From Clostridia bacterium (GTDB lineage Bacteria; Bacillota; Clostridia; Christensenellales; Aristaeellaceae), in NCBI GenBank assembly GCA_017469025.1, contig JAFUHD010000117.1, positions 1-33,278 of the forward strand: 33,278 nt of DNA, read 5' to 3'. Numbering within the stretch: position 1 is the first letter of the stretch; every line of letters starts with the position of its first letter. This document shows, piece after piece, positions 24,597 to 32,120 of this stretch. The position numbers and the translations under genes are program-made. The notes beneath the pieces were generated by a model. It was not told the origin of the DNA, ran no database searches, and saw only the letters and a program-made list of their open reading frames with translations.

Positions 24597-26768
24597 ATGA
24601 AAAAAATAGATATTCACATTCATGCCGATTCCGCTGCCGGTGCCGCTGAAACGCTGGCATTCCTTCAAAACAAAGGCATCGACCACGGTATTCTTATGAC
24701 CATGGACCATCTGAGCGCTGCCCGGGATATCTGTCAGTCGGAAAAAAGGCTCGACTGGATGTGCGGCATTAAGCCGGGCAATCCGGATTCAGTATTTGAT
24801 GCCATGGCCGAGGCGAAGGAGGCAGGTGCCATTGGCGTTGGCGAGCTGTGCGTCAATGAATCCATGGACAGTCCTTTCCTCAAAGCTGTGTTTTCTGCTG
24901 CTGAATGCATGGAACTCCCCGTACTCTTTCATATGAGTCCTGAGGAAGGATTTGGTTATGGCATTGTGGATCAGCCAGGCCTGCCGCTGCTCGAGGAAAC
25001 GCTGAAAGCACATCCGTATCTTCATCTGATCGGACACAGCCAGCCCTTCTGGATCGAAATCTCTGGAGATGCCCCCGCTGACAGGGACAGCCGCAATACC
25101 CGGGGCGAGGGCCCTGTCACCCCTGGCGGACGCATTCCGGAACTCCTGCGCAAATATCCGAACCTGCACGCAGATCTGTCCGCCGGCAGCGGATACTTTG
25201 CCATCACAAGAGACGAAGCATTCGGTCTTGCCTTCCTGGAAGAATTCCAGGACCAGCTGCTCTTCGGTACTGATACCATGGATATCCACAGTCCCTGGCA
25301 GGCGCCCCTGTCCGAATGGCTTGAGGAAAAATATGCTGCCGGGCTGATTTCAAAGCAGGTTATGCGCAAAATATGCTTTGAAAATGCTGAAAAGCTGTTT
25401 GGAAAGATGCTGCATGATGATGAAAATACCATCATCACCGAAACGCCGTGCGGACCTGTAAAAGGTCTGCGTGAAGCAGCGCAGAACGCTTATCTGGGCA
25501 TTCCCTATGCACATGCAGAGCGTTTTTCCTATCCTTCCGTCACCACACACTGGGACGGCACACTGGATGCAACCGACTTTGGTCCATGCAGCTGGCAGTT
25601 CCGCGCTTTTCGGTCAGAAGCGCTGGGACAGGATCCTTTCTATTATCACGAATTCCGGCAGGACATCCGTTTCCGTTACGGCGACGACTGTCAGCGTCTT
25701 AATATCTGGACGCCTGCAGAAAACTCACATAAACTGCTGCCGGTAATCGTGTATATTCATGGCGGTGCATTTATAGGCGGCAGCAGCGGTGAAAAGCATC
25801 TGGCTCCGCCCGCCTGGACAAATGACGGTGTCATCGCTGTTTCAGTCAACTACCGTCTCGGGCCCTTTGGCTTCCTTTGTACGACCGCAGGACTCGGGAA
25901 AGACGGACATACCGGCAACTATGGAATTTATGACCAGCTGGCCGCACTGCAGTGGATCAGGGCAAATATTGCCTCATTCGGCGGCGACCCGGACAATGTC
26001 ACCCTGATGGGCCAGAGTGCCGGATGTATGAGTGCCCAGGAGCTCTGTCTGTCTCCCATGGCCAAAGGCCTGTTCAGACAGGCTGTACTGTGCTCGGGTG
26101 CGGGACTGGATGACACCTTTGACGGCAACATCCGGATGGAAGACAATCTCTCCTTCGGCGATGCCGTCATGGAGGCACTTGGCTGCAAAACCATAGATGA
26201 CCTGCGCCAGGTCAGCGCATGGAAACTTCTGACTGCCTTTGGCACACAGCTGGGCAGAGCAGGCCGGGGACTCGCAGTCACATCGCCCGTCATTGACGGT
26301 GCCCTGATCCCCTGCAGCGTACACGAAGCTCTGCAAAACGGACAGATGCATCAAATTCCCTATATCATCACCTCCACCGGTCAGGATCTCTGGCAGCCCA
26401 CGCTCTTTCATGCCATCCTCAAATGGCAGGATGCCGCTGCACAGGCCGGCATTACAGCGTGCTATGCAGGACATATCAGCCGTCATCTCCCCGGAGATGA
26501 CAGGGGCGCATTCCACAGCGCAGATCTTTGGTACTGGTTTGACACACTCAGGAACAGCTGGCGTCCCAATACAGACTGGGACCGTACACTGGCCCGCACG
26601 CTGAGCCGTTATCTGACCAATTTTGCCAAAACCGGCAATCCCAATGGTCCGGATCTTCCCCTCTGGCACCGTCATGTCGATACACCTGACCATGTAATGG
26701 TCTTCGGGGATGATGCCATTGCAGAACAATCTGCAGAAAACGCAATTCCACAGGAGGAGAAAAAATGA
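24597..26768 (+). CDS. Amidohydrolase-carboxylesterase fusion protein
   Basis: A 723-aa two-domain protein. Residues 1-270 are a metal-dependent amidohydrolase barrel (amidohydrolase_2/TatD-like): H7-x-H9 in DIHIHAD, E83 in GVGELCVNE, H112 in VLFHMSPEEG, H147 in LIGHSQPFW and D226 in GTDTMD. Residues about 277-715 are a type B carboxylesterase: signature DDCQRLNIW, oxyanion loop HGG (388-390), nucleophile S474 in GQSAG, probable His H640 in GAFHSADLWYWF and a candidate acid D597. The link between domains is short and in one continuous frame, so the fusion is real unless misassembled. No signal peptide: cytoplasmic. Its stop overlaps the start of the beta-glucuronidase gene (ATGA), so the two are translationally coupled; it probably removes an ester or a second group from imported glucuronides. 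Substrate is inference. Confidence 0.9.
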   Translation: MKKIDIHIHADSAAGAAETLAFLQNKGIDHGILMTMDHLSAARDICQSEKRLDWMCGIKPGNPDSVFDAMAEAKEAGAIGVGELCVNESMDSPFLKAVFSAAECMELPVLFHMSPEEGFGYGIVDQPGLPLLEETLKAHPYLHLIGHSQPFWIEISGDAPADRDSRNTRGEGPVTPGGRIPELLRKYPNLHADLSAGSGYFAITRDEAFGLAFLEEFQDQLLFGTDTMDIHSPWQAPLSEWLEEKYAAGLISKQVMRKICFENAEKLFGKMLHDDENTIITETPCGPVKGLREAAQNAYLGIPYAHAERFSYPSVTTHWDGTLDATDFGPCSWQFRAFRSEALGQDPFYYHEFRQDIRFRYGDDCQRLNIWTPAENSHKLLPVIVYIHGGAFIGGSSGEKHLAPPAWTNDGVIAVSVNYRLGPFGFLCTTAGLGKDGHTGNYGIYDQLAALQWIRANIASFGGDPDNVTLMGQSAGCMSAQELCLSPMAKGLFRQAVLCSGAGLDDTFDGNIRMEDNLSFGDAVMEALGCKTIDDLRQVSAWKLLTAFGTQLGRAGRGLAVTSPVIDGALIPCSVHEALQNGQMHQIPYIITSTGQDLWQPTLFHAILKWQDAAAQAGITACYAGHISRHLPGDDRGAFHSADLWYWFDTLRNSWRPNTDWDRTLARTLSRYLTNFAKTGNPNGPDLPLWHRHVDTPDHVMVFGDDAIAEQSAENAIPQEEKK

Positions 26769-28555
26769 GCAATTCACAACTGTATCCCGTTAGCAATGAA
26801 TACAGACGCGCACAGCTTCTGGACGGCCTTTGGCGCTTCCAGTTTGATCCGAAGTCTGAAGGTGAAAGTGAACAGTGGGCATCTGCCGGTCTCCCGCAGC
26901 CCATTTCAATGCCTGTTCCTGCAAGTTTTGCAGATTTGTTTACTGAAGCCTGGCAGCGTGATTACTGCGGTGATTTCTGGTATGAAACTGATGTATACGC
27001 ACAGGAAATATCTGCTGATCAGCGCTATTTCATCCGGTTCGGCAGTGTGACCCACCGCTGCCGTGTATATCTGAACGGCAAACTCGCCGGTGAGCACGAA
27101 GGCGGTTTTCTGCCTGTCATGCTGGATGTAACCGGACTCATTCATACCGGATGCAATCGCCTCAGCGTGCTGGCAAATAACGAGCTCAATGAAACCAGCA
27201 TTCCCTGCGGTGCTGTCAGTGTAAAACCGGATGGAACCAAACTTGCCCGCGGCTATTTCGACTTTTTCAACTATTCCGGTATTCACCGCAGCGTCTGGTT
27301 CCTGCAGATGCCTGATGCACATATTCATGACTTCAGCCTCTCATACCGTCTGGATGGAAAGAATGCTGTCATTTCATATTCTGTTGAAGCAGATGGCGAA
27401 GTGAGCATCACCCTCAGAGACCGTGACGGCAGTATTGCAGCCACTGCAGACGGCAGCAGCGGTGAGATGTATGTAAAAGATGCCCACCTTTGGCAGGTGC
27501 GCAATGCGTATCTGTACACCCTTACCATTCTCACTAAAACGCATGGTAAAGTTACCGATCGCTATGACACATCTGTCGGTATCCGTACTGTTGAAATTGA
27601 TGGGAACAGCATTCTCGTCAACGGACAGCCAGTTTATCTGAAAGGTTTCGGCAAGCACGAGGACTCCGACATGCTCGGCCGCGGATTCAACTGGGCTGTA
27701 GCAAAGCGTGACTTTGAATGCATGAAGTGGATTGGTGCCAACTGTTTCCGCACCAGCCATTACCCCTATGCTGAAGAATGGTATCAGATGGCAGATCAGG
27801 AAGGTTTCCTGATTATTGATGAGGTGCCCGGTGTGGGCATGATGCGCAGCTTTGCCAATTTTATGGCCGCAGGCGCAGGAAAATCGAACGGCTTTTTTGG
27901 CGACTGTCCCGATGTTGATCTGCTCCAGAAAAACCACCATGCTGCCATTGAGGAAATGATTCTGCGTGATAAAAACCATCCATCTGTCATCGCATGGAGC
28001 ATTTTTAATGAAGCTGAAACCATTACTGCCGCATCGCACGACTACTTTGCCCCACTGTTTGAGACCGCCAGAGAGCTGGATCCGCAGCATCGTCCGGTAA
28101 CCGGCGTTCTTGAAAAAACCAGCAGTCCTGACCGCTGCCAGTGCTGGCCGATGATGGATTTCATCTGTTTGAACCGGTATTACGGCTGGTATATCAGCGG
28201 TGGAGATCTGAAGGATGCCGAAGCTCAGTTCATTGAGGAAATGGACCAGTGGGCAGCCAAAGCACCAGATGTTCCCTTTGTCTTCACTGAATTCGGAACT
28301 GACACGCTTGAATCCCTGCACAAACTGCCAAGTGTAATGTGGAGTCAGGAATATCAGTGTGAATACATGGATATGAATTTCAGTGTATTTGACCACTATC
28401 CGTTTGTCCAGGGTGAACTGGCATGGAACTTTACTGATTTCCAGACAGGTCAGGGCATCATGCGCGTCAACGGCAATAAAAAAGGCCTGTTTACCCGTCA
28501 GCGTCAGCCAAAGGATGCTGCCTTTACCATGAAAAAGCGTTGGGAACAGCGTTAA
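26765..28555 (+). CDS. uidA: Beta-glucuronidase (GH2)
   Basis: A 596-aa GH2 enzyme with sugar-binding domain (1-180), immunoglobulin-like domain (about 181-275) and TIM barrel. Acid/base E416 lies in WSIFNEAET and nucleophile E509 in FVFTEFGTDT. The glucuronate-specific N-x-K motif is N571-K573 in GNKKGLFTRQRQPK, which points to true glucuronidase rather than galactosidase. RTSHYPYAEE and LAWNFTDF are also family blocks. A ~20-residue insert (FANFMAAGAGKSNGFFGDC) sits where Loop 1 enzymes of gut bacteria carry their active-site loop. It starts inside the end of the fusion gene, with GGAGG just upstream. It removes glucuronic acid from conjugates or oligosaccharides in the cytoplasm. No clear terminator follows before the insertion sequence. 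Confidence 0.95.
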   Translation: MSNSQLYPVSNEYRRAQLLDGLWRFQFDPKSEGESEQWASAGLPQPISMPVPASFADLFTEAWQRDYCGDFWYETDVYAQEISADQRYFIRFGSVTHRCRVYLNGKLAGEHEGGFLPVMLDVTGLIHTGCNRLSVLANNELNETSIPCGAVSVKPDGTKLARGYFDFFNYSGIHRSVWFLQMPDAHIHDFSLSYRLDGKNAVISYSVEADGEVSITLRDRDGSIAATADGSSGEMYVKDAHLWQVRNAYLYTLTILTKTHGKVTDRYDTSVGIRTVEIDGNSILVNGQPVYLKGFGKHEDSDMLGRGFNWAVAKRDFECMKWIGANCFRTSHYPYAEEWYQMADQEGFLIIDEVPGVGMMRSFANFMAAGAGKSNGFFGDCPDVDLLQKNHHAAIEEMILRDKNHPSVIAWSIFNEAETITAASHDYFAPLFETARELDPQHRPVTGVLEKTSSPDRCQCWPMMDFICLNRYYGWYISGGDLKDAEAQFIEEMDQWAAKAPDVPFVFTEFGTDTLESLHKLPSVMWSQEYQCEYMDMNFSVFDHYPFVQGELAWNFTDFQTGQGIMRVNGNKKGLFTRQRQPKDAAFTMKKRWEQR

Positions 28556-28743
28556 TCAAAATACAGAAACTCCGTGAACCAGAGCAGAAACATACGTTTT
28601 ATTTTCTGCCTGCCTCATCCAGGTAATTAATGAGTTGGAACACAATACAGCGATTCTTATGCACCTGAGAATGAACCCGGCATGATGTATCCACAGACAC
28701 CGGAGAGCAGTTTCCCATCTCCGGAAATCTTCCCGTATAAAAA

Positions 28744-28757
28744 CGATGAGAAGACCC
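28744..28757 (+). repeat. Target site duplication, left copy
   Basis: CGATGAGAAGACCC stands immediately outside the left inverted repeat of the insertion sequence and is repeated exactly at 31014-31027 outside the right one. Confidence 0.85.
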
Positions 28758-28867
28758 CAATGGCGTCAACCAGTTTGTAGTTTTTTTACAACCAGGCTGG
28801 AAAGACAGCCTGGTTAAGGGAAAATCAGAGGACAAATACCGTATGCTACACTGTAGATCAGTATGAC

Positions 28868-30391
28868 TCATTTTCGCGTGACATATCCGTTTCCGGTTTT
28901 ACACCTGTCGATGGGAGGATTGCGCCTTCCATCGACACGAAATTTCCGGCGTGGCAATGAGCCCTTCCAACGATTCCATCTCCGTATATGTCTCCCTTCC
29001 CGAATGGCAACTTTCTCGAGGAGGCATCCTGGAATAAAACGCTCTTGAAAATCCAAGAGTTCCTGATTGCTGAGAGGGAGAGCTCTGGAGATGCTTCGAA
29101 GAACAAACGGATCCAGGCGCATGGTATCCAGAACGTTCTTCATGTTAATCTTGTATGTATACTTGTTTTGCGATCTGAAATGCGATCTTCTGCCAACGGA
29201 AGATGCTGATGTCTCTGAAGAATTAACGGGAGGTGGCTCATTAGATGATGCGGTTTTGCCTGAAGAAGGATGTTCCGCTTTCGCAGTAGCTTCATTAAAT
29301 ATGACACCACCCAGAACTAGTGCTACATATTTCGCGTAGGTTTCGCATTCGATGATACTGGCTATTCCGGAATTCAGGTTTTCTGCTTCCAAATGACTCT
29401 TAAGATTAAAATAACCAGTTTCGATTTTCCAACGTCTTCCATGGTAAATTTTCACAACTTCTTTGTCTGTAATAGAAGTGAGTTCGGAAGAAACATAATA
29501 GATTCCATCCGAAGACTCTTCTTTATTTTCAAACATATATGAAAACGTATTCTTAATTACCCGGACGTCGCATTGATAGCCTATTTCCGCAGCATACTGC
29601 TTACAGGTCTCATTTCTCATTCGTTTTATCCAGGCATCATTAAAAGAAAGCGTAATCACTTTGCTTCGCTCGATATCTTTGGTTAATTCCTTATAAAAAT
29701 TGACCTTTCCTCTGATAACGAAGGAATAGCCCATCTTTTTGCAATAAAGGAACAGTTCACCACTTCCATAATAGCGGTCAGCAAGAATGATTACTTTCTT
29801 ACCACGGAGGATATCCCTACAAGCTTCAAGGTGTTGATACAACATATCTGTCTCTGAGACATCATATGGTTGTACAACACAATCCAGTACAACGTGATTT
29901 AGCACATCATAAAGCATGGATGTCCTTGCCTGAGGTGTTGGTACATCATGGATGTCCTGACCTTTCTTGTTGATTTGCCCGCCAAAGGTCTTTCTGGCAT
30001 CGTCACTTGACGGCAAATCAAAGTGGGATCCATCCACAGCTAACAAGTAGTATCCGTCGTACAACCTATAATACTCATACGTTGTCACATACTGCACATA
30101 AAAAGCTCGAATCAGTACTCGAAATACAGCAGGATTCACTTTCAACATTGCTTTGAACATTGCTTGACGGGACACACGTTCCCTGTTCAAGTCACCAAAG
30201 AAAGCAGAAATCTCCTGATTTAGAGTGTTCAAATGACGGAAAATCATGAAGAGTAACACATCCTGCAACGTGATTTTCCTCACTTGTGTAAATCCTCGAG
30301 GCGTTTTTTGGGCAGCTTTGAACACTTCTGATGAATACAACAACTGCTCCATTATATGCAGATAAAAAAGAAAGTCAGCTAAGCACACCAC
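28868..30391 (-). CDS. IS4 family DDE transposase
   Basis: The 507-aa enzyme has the RNase-H-like triad of IS4 transposases: D120 in LLAVDGSHFD, D205 in VIILADRYYGSGEL and E324 in YHGRRWKIETGYFNLKSH, the last being the YREK-type signature with K331. The C-terminal ~70 residues are basic. The frame opens with GTG at 30391; a more likely start may be the ATG at 30352 (MEQLLYSSEVF), but neither has a good ribosome binding site, so it may be translated by coupling to the upstream accessory gene, which stops 22 bases before. It cuts and rejoins the element at its 21-bp ends. Confidence 0.93.
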   Translation of the reverse strand: MVCLADFLFYLHIMEQLLYSSEVFKAAQKTPRGFTQVRKITLQDVLLFMIFRHLNTLNQEISAFFGDLNRERVSRQAMFKAMLKVNPAVFRVLIRAFYVQYVTTYEYYRLYDGYYLLAVDGSHFDLPSSDDARKTFGGQINKKGQDIHDVPTPQARTSMLYDVLNHVVLDCVVQPYDVSETDMLYQHLEACRDILRGKKVIILADRYYGSGELFLYCKKMGYSFVIRGKVNFYKELTKDIERSKVITLSFNDAWIKRMRNETCKQYAAEIGYQCDVRVIKNTFSYMFENKEESSDGIYYVSSELTSITDKEVVKIYHGRRWKIETGYFNLKSHLEAENLNSGIASIIECETYAKYVALVLGGVIFNEATAKAEHPSSGKTASSNEPPPVNSSETSASSVGRRSHFRSQNKYTYKINMKNVLDTMRLDPFVLRSISRALPLSNQELLDFQERFIPGCLLEKVAIREGRHIRRWNRWKGSLPRRKFRVDGRRNPPIDRCKTGNGYVTRK

Positions 30392-30413
30392 TTTCTGGAT
30401 AGAAAGGTCATTC

Positions 30414-30809
30414 CTATGGACATAGTGAATCCTCCTCTTTGAGTTCGGTCAGTGCATCGGATAGAGCAGCTTCAAACTTGATAATCCGGGAAACAGATCG
30501 ATCTGTATATTCCGTGACGCGCTGCAGACACGTTTCAAGTGCTGAAACACGCTCTTCGAGTGAACTTAATCGTTCATTCAGAACAACGCTGTTATCATTG
30601 GTCGTGGATTCTTCGTTAATGGTGGAATCAGGAGTATCGGACGATTCCTTGCGGTATGTTTTCTTGGGCAGAATGTTGCCATTTTCATCTACTTTTCCAA
30701 GATACGTGCGCCTCGATCTTGGACGTTTGATATTCTTGTCCCAATAGCTGGTGCTCTCATACGCATATCGTTGTCCGTTCTTTCCTTCTGTGTATACAAT
30801 AGTCGGCAT
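30414..30809 (-). CDS. Accessory protein of the IS4-type element
   Basis: A 131-aa protein with a basic N-terminal region (RSRRTYLGKVDENGNILPKK, residues ~31-50), a serine/threonine-rich spacer and a C-terminal coiled coil (LNERLSSLEERVSALETCLQ). It lies inside the inverted repeats just upstream of the transposase. A small positively charged domain plus coiled coil suggests a DNA-binding or regulatory partner of the transposase, but no function can be assigned from sequence. The start follows a GGGGGA (complement of TCCCCC near 30812). Confidence 0.75.
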   Translation of the reverse strand: MPTIVYTEGKNGQRYAYESTSYWDKNIKRPRSRRTYLGKVDENGNILPKKTYRKESSDTPDSTINEESTTNDNSVVLNERLSSLEERVSALETCLQRVTEYTDRSVSRIIKFEAALSDALTELKEEDSLCP

Positions 30810-31013
30810 ATGTCCCCCTAGTACTATTCAGTGCTAGTATACCAAGAGAAAAGCGTGCTGTCAATGCAAATCAGAAGAAATATCAGCTATTATTCCACAA
30901 AAAATACTTTATAATTATTAGCTATTTATTACAACAAACTTTTGAACATCAGTCAGTCAGCCTAAAAAATCGTTAATATTTGTTAGTTATTAACAAACTG
31001 GTTGACGCCATTG

Positions 31014-31027
31014 CGATGAGAAGACCC
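31014..31027 (+). repeat. Target site duplication, right copy
   Basis: Exact copy of CGATGAGAAGACCC at 28744-28757, adjoining the right inverted repeat. Fourteen bases is longer than the 8-12 usual for IS4 relatives. Confidence 0.85.
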
Positions 31028-31055
31028 CTTTTGTCTGCCGATTTTCACTTACATC

Positions 31056-31171
31056 TTGTTTTCTGAATTATGATCATGTTATGATACGCCCGTCGTTAGA
31101 TACGGCACATGTCTAATGATCTCCTTAATAGTTACTGCTTCCCCCAAGCACAGGGAAGCAGTCTTTTTTTA
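31056..31171 (+). ncRNA. Small RNA-like module i (promoter, hairpin, terminator)
   Basis: TTGTTT and TATGAT stand 18 bases apart (31056-31061, 31080-31085). Then follows a perfect nine-pair hairpin GTCGTTAGA/TCTAATGAT (31092-31120, loop TACGGCACATG) and a strong terminator ACTGCTTCCC/GGGAAGCAGT with T7 (31134-31170). Predicted transcript about 80 nt from near 31092. No ORF fits inside. The block matches modules ii and iii, with paired changes in the first hairpin. Confidence 0.6.
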
Positions 31172-31226
31172 CACCAGCCCAGTTTCTACCAGCTTGCAAC
31201 CGGCATTTTGCATACCAGTACGCAGT

Positions 31227-31306
31227 CCGATTATCAACTGAGTCTTGTGTTTCCGGGAAACATTTGTTACTGCTTTCTCAGGCATATGAGAAAGCGGTTC
31301 TTTTTA
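31227..31306 (+). ncRNA. Degenerate small RNA-like module (i-b)
   Basis: CCGATTATCAACTGAGTCTTGTGTTTC matches the upstream part of the other modules in staggered form, and the end has the family terminator (ACTGCTTTCTC/GAGAAAGCGGT, T5). The -10 region and first hairpin are deleted, so it probably makes no RNA of its own and serves only as a terminator. Confidence 0.4.
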
Positions 31307-31407
31307 CCGTACTTTTCACACTCCCACACTGGGGACAATGAAGAAAGTACAATACACTATCATTTGTGTTTGCAAATTGCTTTGTTTGGTATATACTTCA
31401 GTTGAAT

Positions 31408-31492
31408 GGAGATGGTCCAGCATTTCATGCTGGTTTGTCAAATAATGACAACTGCGATTGATACGGTGCCGAAACCACGACTATGTCATTAA
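31408..31492 (+). repeat. Leader element copy E with 28-aa peptide ORF (before RelB remnant)
   Basis: Near-identical to copy A: GGAGATGG, perfect hairpin CCAGCATTTCATGCTGG (31417-31433), TTTGTCAAATAATGACA, core GATACGGTGCCGAAACCAC and TATGTCATTAA. The peptide frame runs from ATG 31406 (or 31412) to TAA 31490-31492 (28 aa, core QIMTTAIDTVPKPRLCH). Here the ribosome binding site after the stop is weakened (TAATAGAG). Outer stem AATGACA (31444-31450) / TGTCATT (31484-31490). Confidence 0.85.
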
Positions 31493-31507
31493 TAGAGCTG
31501 CTCAAGA

Positions 31508-31786
31508 ATGTCAACAAGCACAATTAGACTGGATGATGGAGTTCGGGAGGAAACTACCCGCATCGCCTCTGAAATGGGGCTCACATTCAATGCTGTGATG
31601 AACATTTTGGCCCGAAAGTTCAACGACGACTGGGGCACACTATGGGAAGGCACATCTCTGTATTTACCACGGTATGGTACGCTGTCGAGGACTTTTCGCG
31701 AATATCCAGGACAACATTGTTTCCTTCTTCACCGATGTCTGGAACGGACTGAAAAACAATCATCTTCCGTTTTTCATTATTCCTGA
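31508..31786 (+). pseudogene. Truncated RelB/DinJ-type antitoxin joined to unrelated sequence
   Basis: The first ~40 residues (MSTSTIRLDDGVREETTRIA, SEMGLTFNAVMNILARKF) match the ribbon-helix-helix N-terminus of RelB/DinJ antitoxins. After ARKFNDDWG the family pattern stops and the frame runs through phage-like debris to a chance stop at 31786. The toxin-binding half is gone and no RelE/YafQ toxin gene follows. The N-terminal part could still bind DNA, but the ribosome binding site is weak. Confidence 0.65.
31619..31776 (+). pseudogene. Remnant resembling a phage tail tape-measure protein
   Basis: Reading across frames gives NDDWGTLWEG, then ISVFTTVWYAVEDF, then FANIQDNIVSFFTDVWNGLK: the W-x-G/aromatic repeats typical of the membrane-like segments of tape-measure proteins. 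Two frameshifts separate the parts, so it is dead sequence. It suggests that a prophage once contributed here. Support rests on pattern only. Confidence 0.35.
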
Positions 31787-31825
31787 TTCCATGCACCTGT
31801 AATCCGGCCGATTTTCACCTGATAC

Positions 31826-31933
31826 TTGTATTTCATCAACACGGAATGTTATCATTCCTTTGTCGTCAGATACAGGACACTTCTGTGACCTTATCTTTAC
31901 TGCTTCCTCGGGCATAGGGGGAAGCGGTTTTTT
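31826..31933 (+). ncRNA. Small RNA-like module ii
   Basis: -35 TTGTAT (31826-31831) and -10 TATCAT (31850-31855), spacing 18; hairpin GTCG-T-CAGA / TCTG-TGAC (31862-31889, loop TACAGGACACT); terminator ACTGCTTCCTC / GGGGGAAGCGGT with T6 ending at 31933. Predicted RNA about 72 nt. Same layout as i and iii. Confidence 0.6.
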
Positions 31934-32006
31934 GTTTCAATCATCTTCCGTTTTTCATTATTCCTGATTCCATGCACCTGTAATCCGGCCGATTTTCACC
32001 TGATAC

Positions 32007-32118
32007 TTGTATTTCATCTGCACAGGATGATATCATTCCACTGTCGTCAGATACAGGATACTTCTGCGACCTTCTTTATCGATACTGCTTCCTCAGGCAC
32101 AGGGGGAAGCAGTTTTTT
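32007..32118 (+). ncRNA. Small RNA-like module iii
   Basis: -35 TTGTAT (32007-32012) and -10 TATCAT (32031-32036), spacing 18; hairpin GTCG-T-CAGA / TCTG-CGAC (32043-32070, loop TACAGGATACT); terminator ACTGCTTCCTC with its partner GGGGGAAGCAGT and T6 ending at 32118. Predicted RNA about 76 nt. The loop TACAGGA is shared with module ii. Confidence 0.6.
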
Positions 32119-32120
32119 CT

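Larger units (their letters stand above)
28758..31013 (-). mobile_element. Complete IS4-type insertion sequence (2256 bp)
   Basis: The element is bounded by perfect 21-bp inverted repeats (CAATGGCGTCAACCAGTTTGT at 28758-28778, its complement at 30993-31013) and by a 14-bp direct duplication of the target. It carries two minus-strand genes, a 131-aa accessory protein and a 507-aa DDE transposase, both intact. Near the left end is a ten-pair hairpin (28790-28815). The perfect ends and duplication suggest recent insertion. It landed between the glucuronidase gene and the first of the tandem small-RNA-like modules. Confidence 0.92.

Noticed and set aside
28790-28815. Hairpin near the left end of the insertion sequence as transposase terminator
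   Set aside because: On the minus strand an A run rather than a T run follows, so it is not a standard terminator for the transposase gene.
31056-32118. CRISPR array
   Set aside because: Only a few long diverged units containing promoters and terminators; no short identical repeats with unique spacers and no cas genes.
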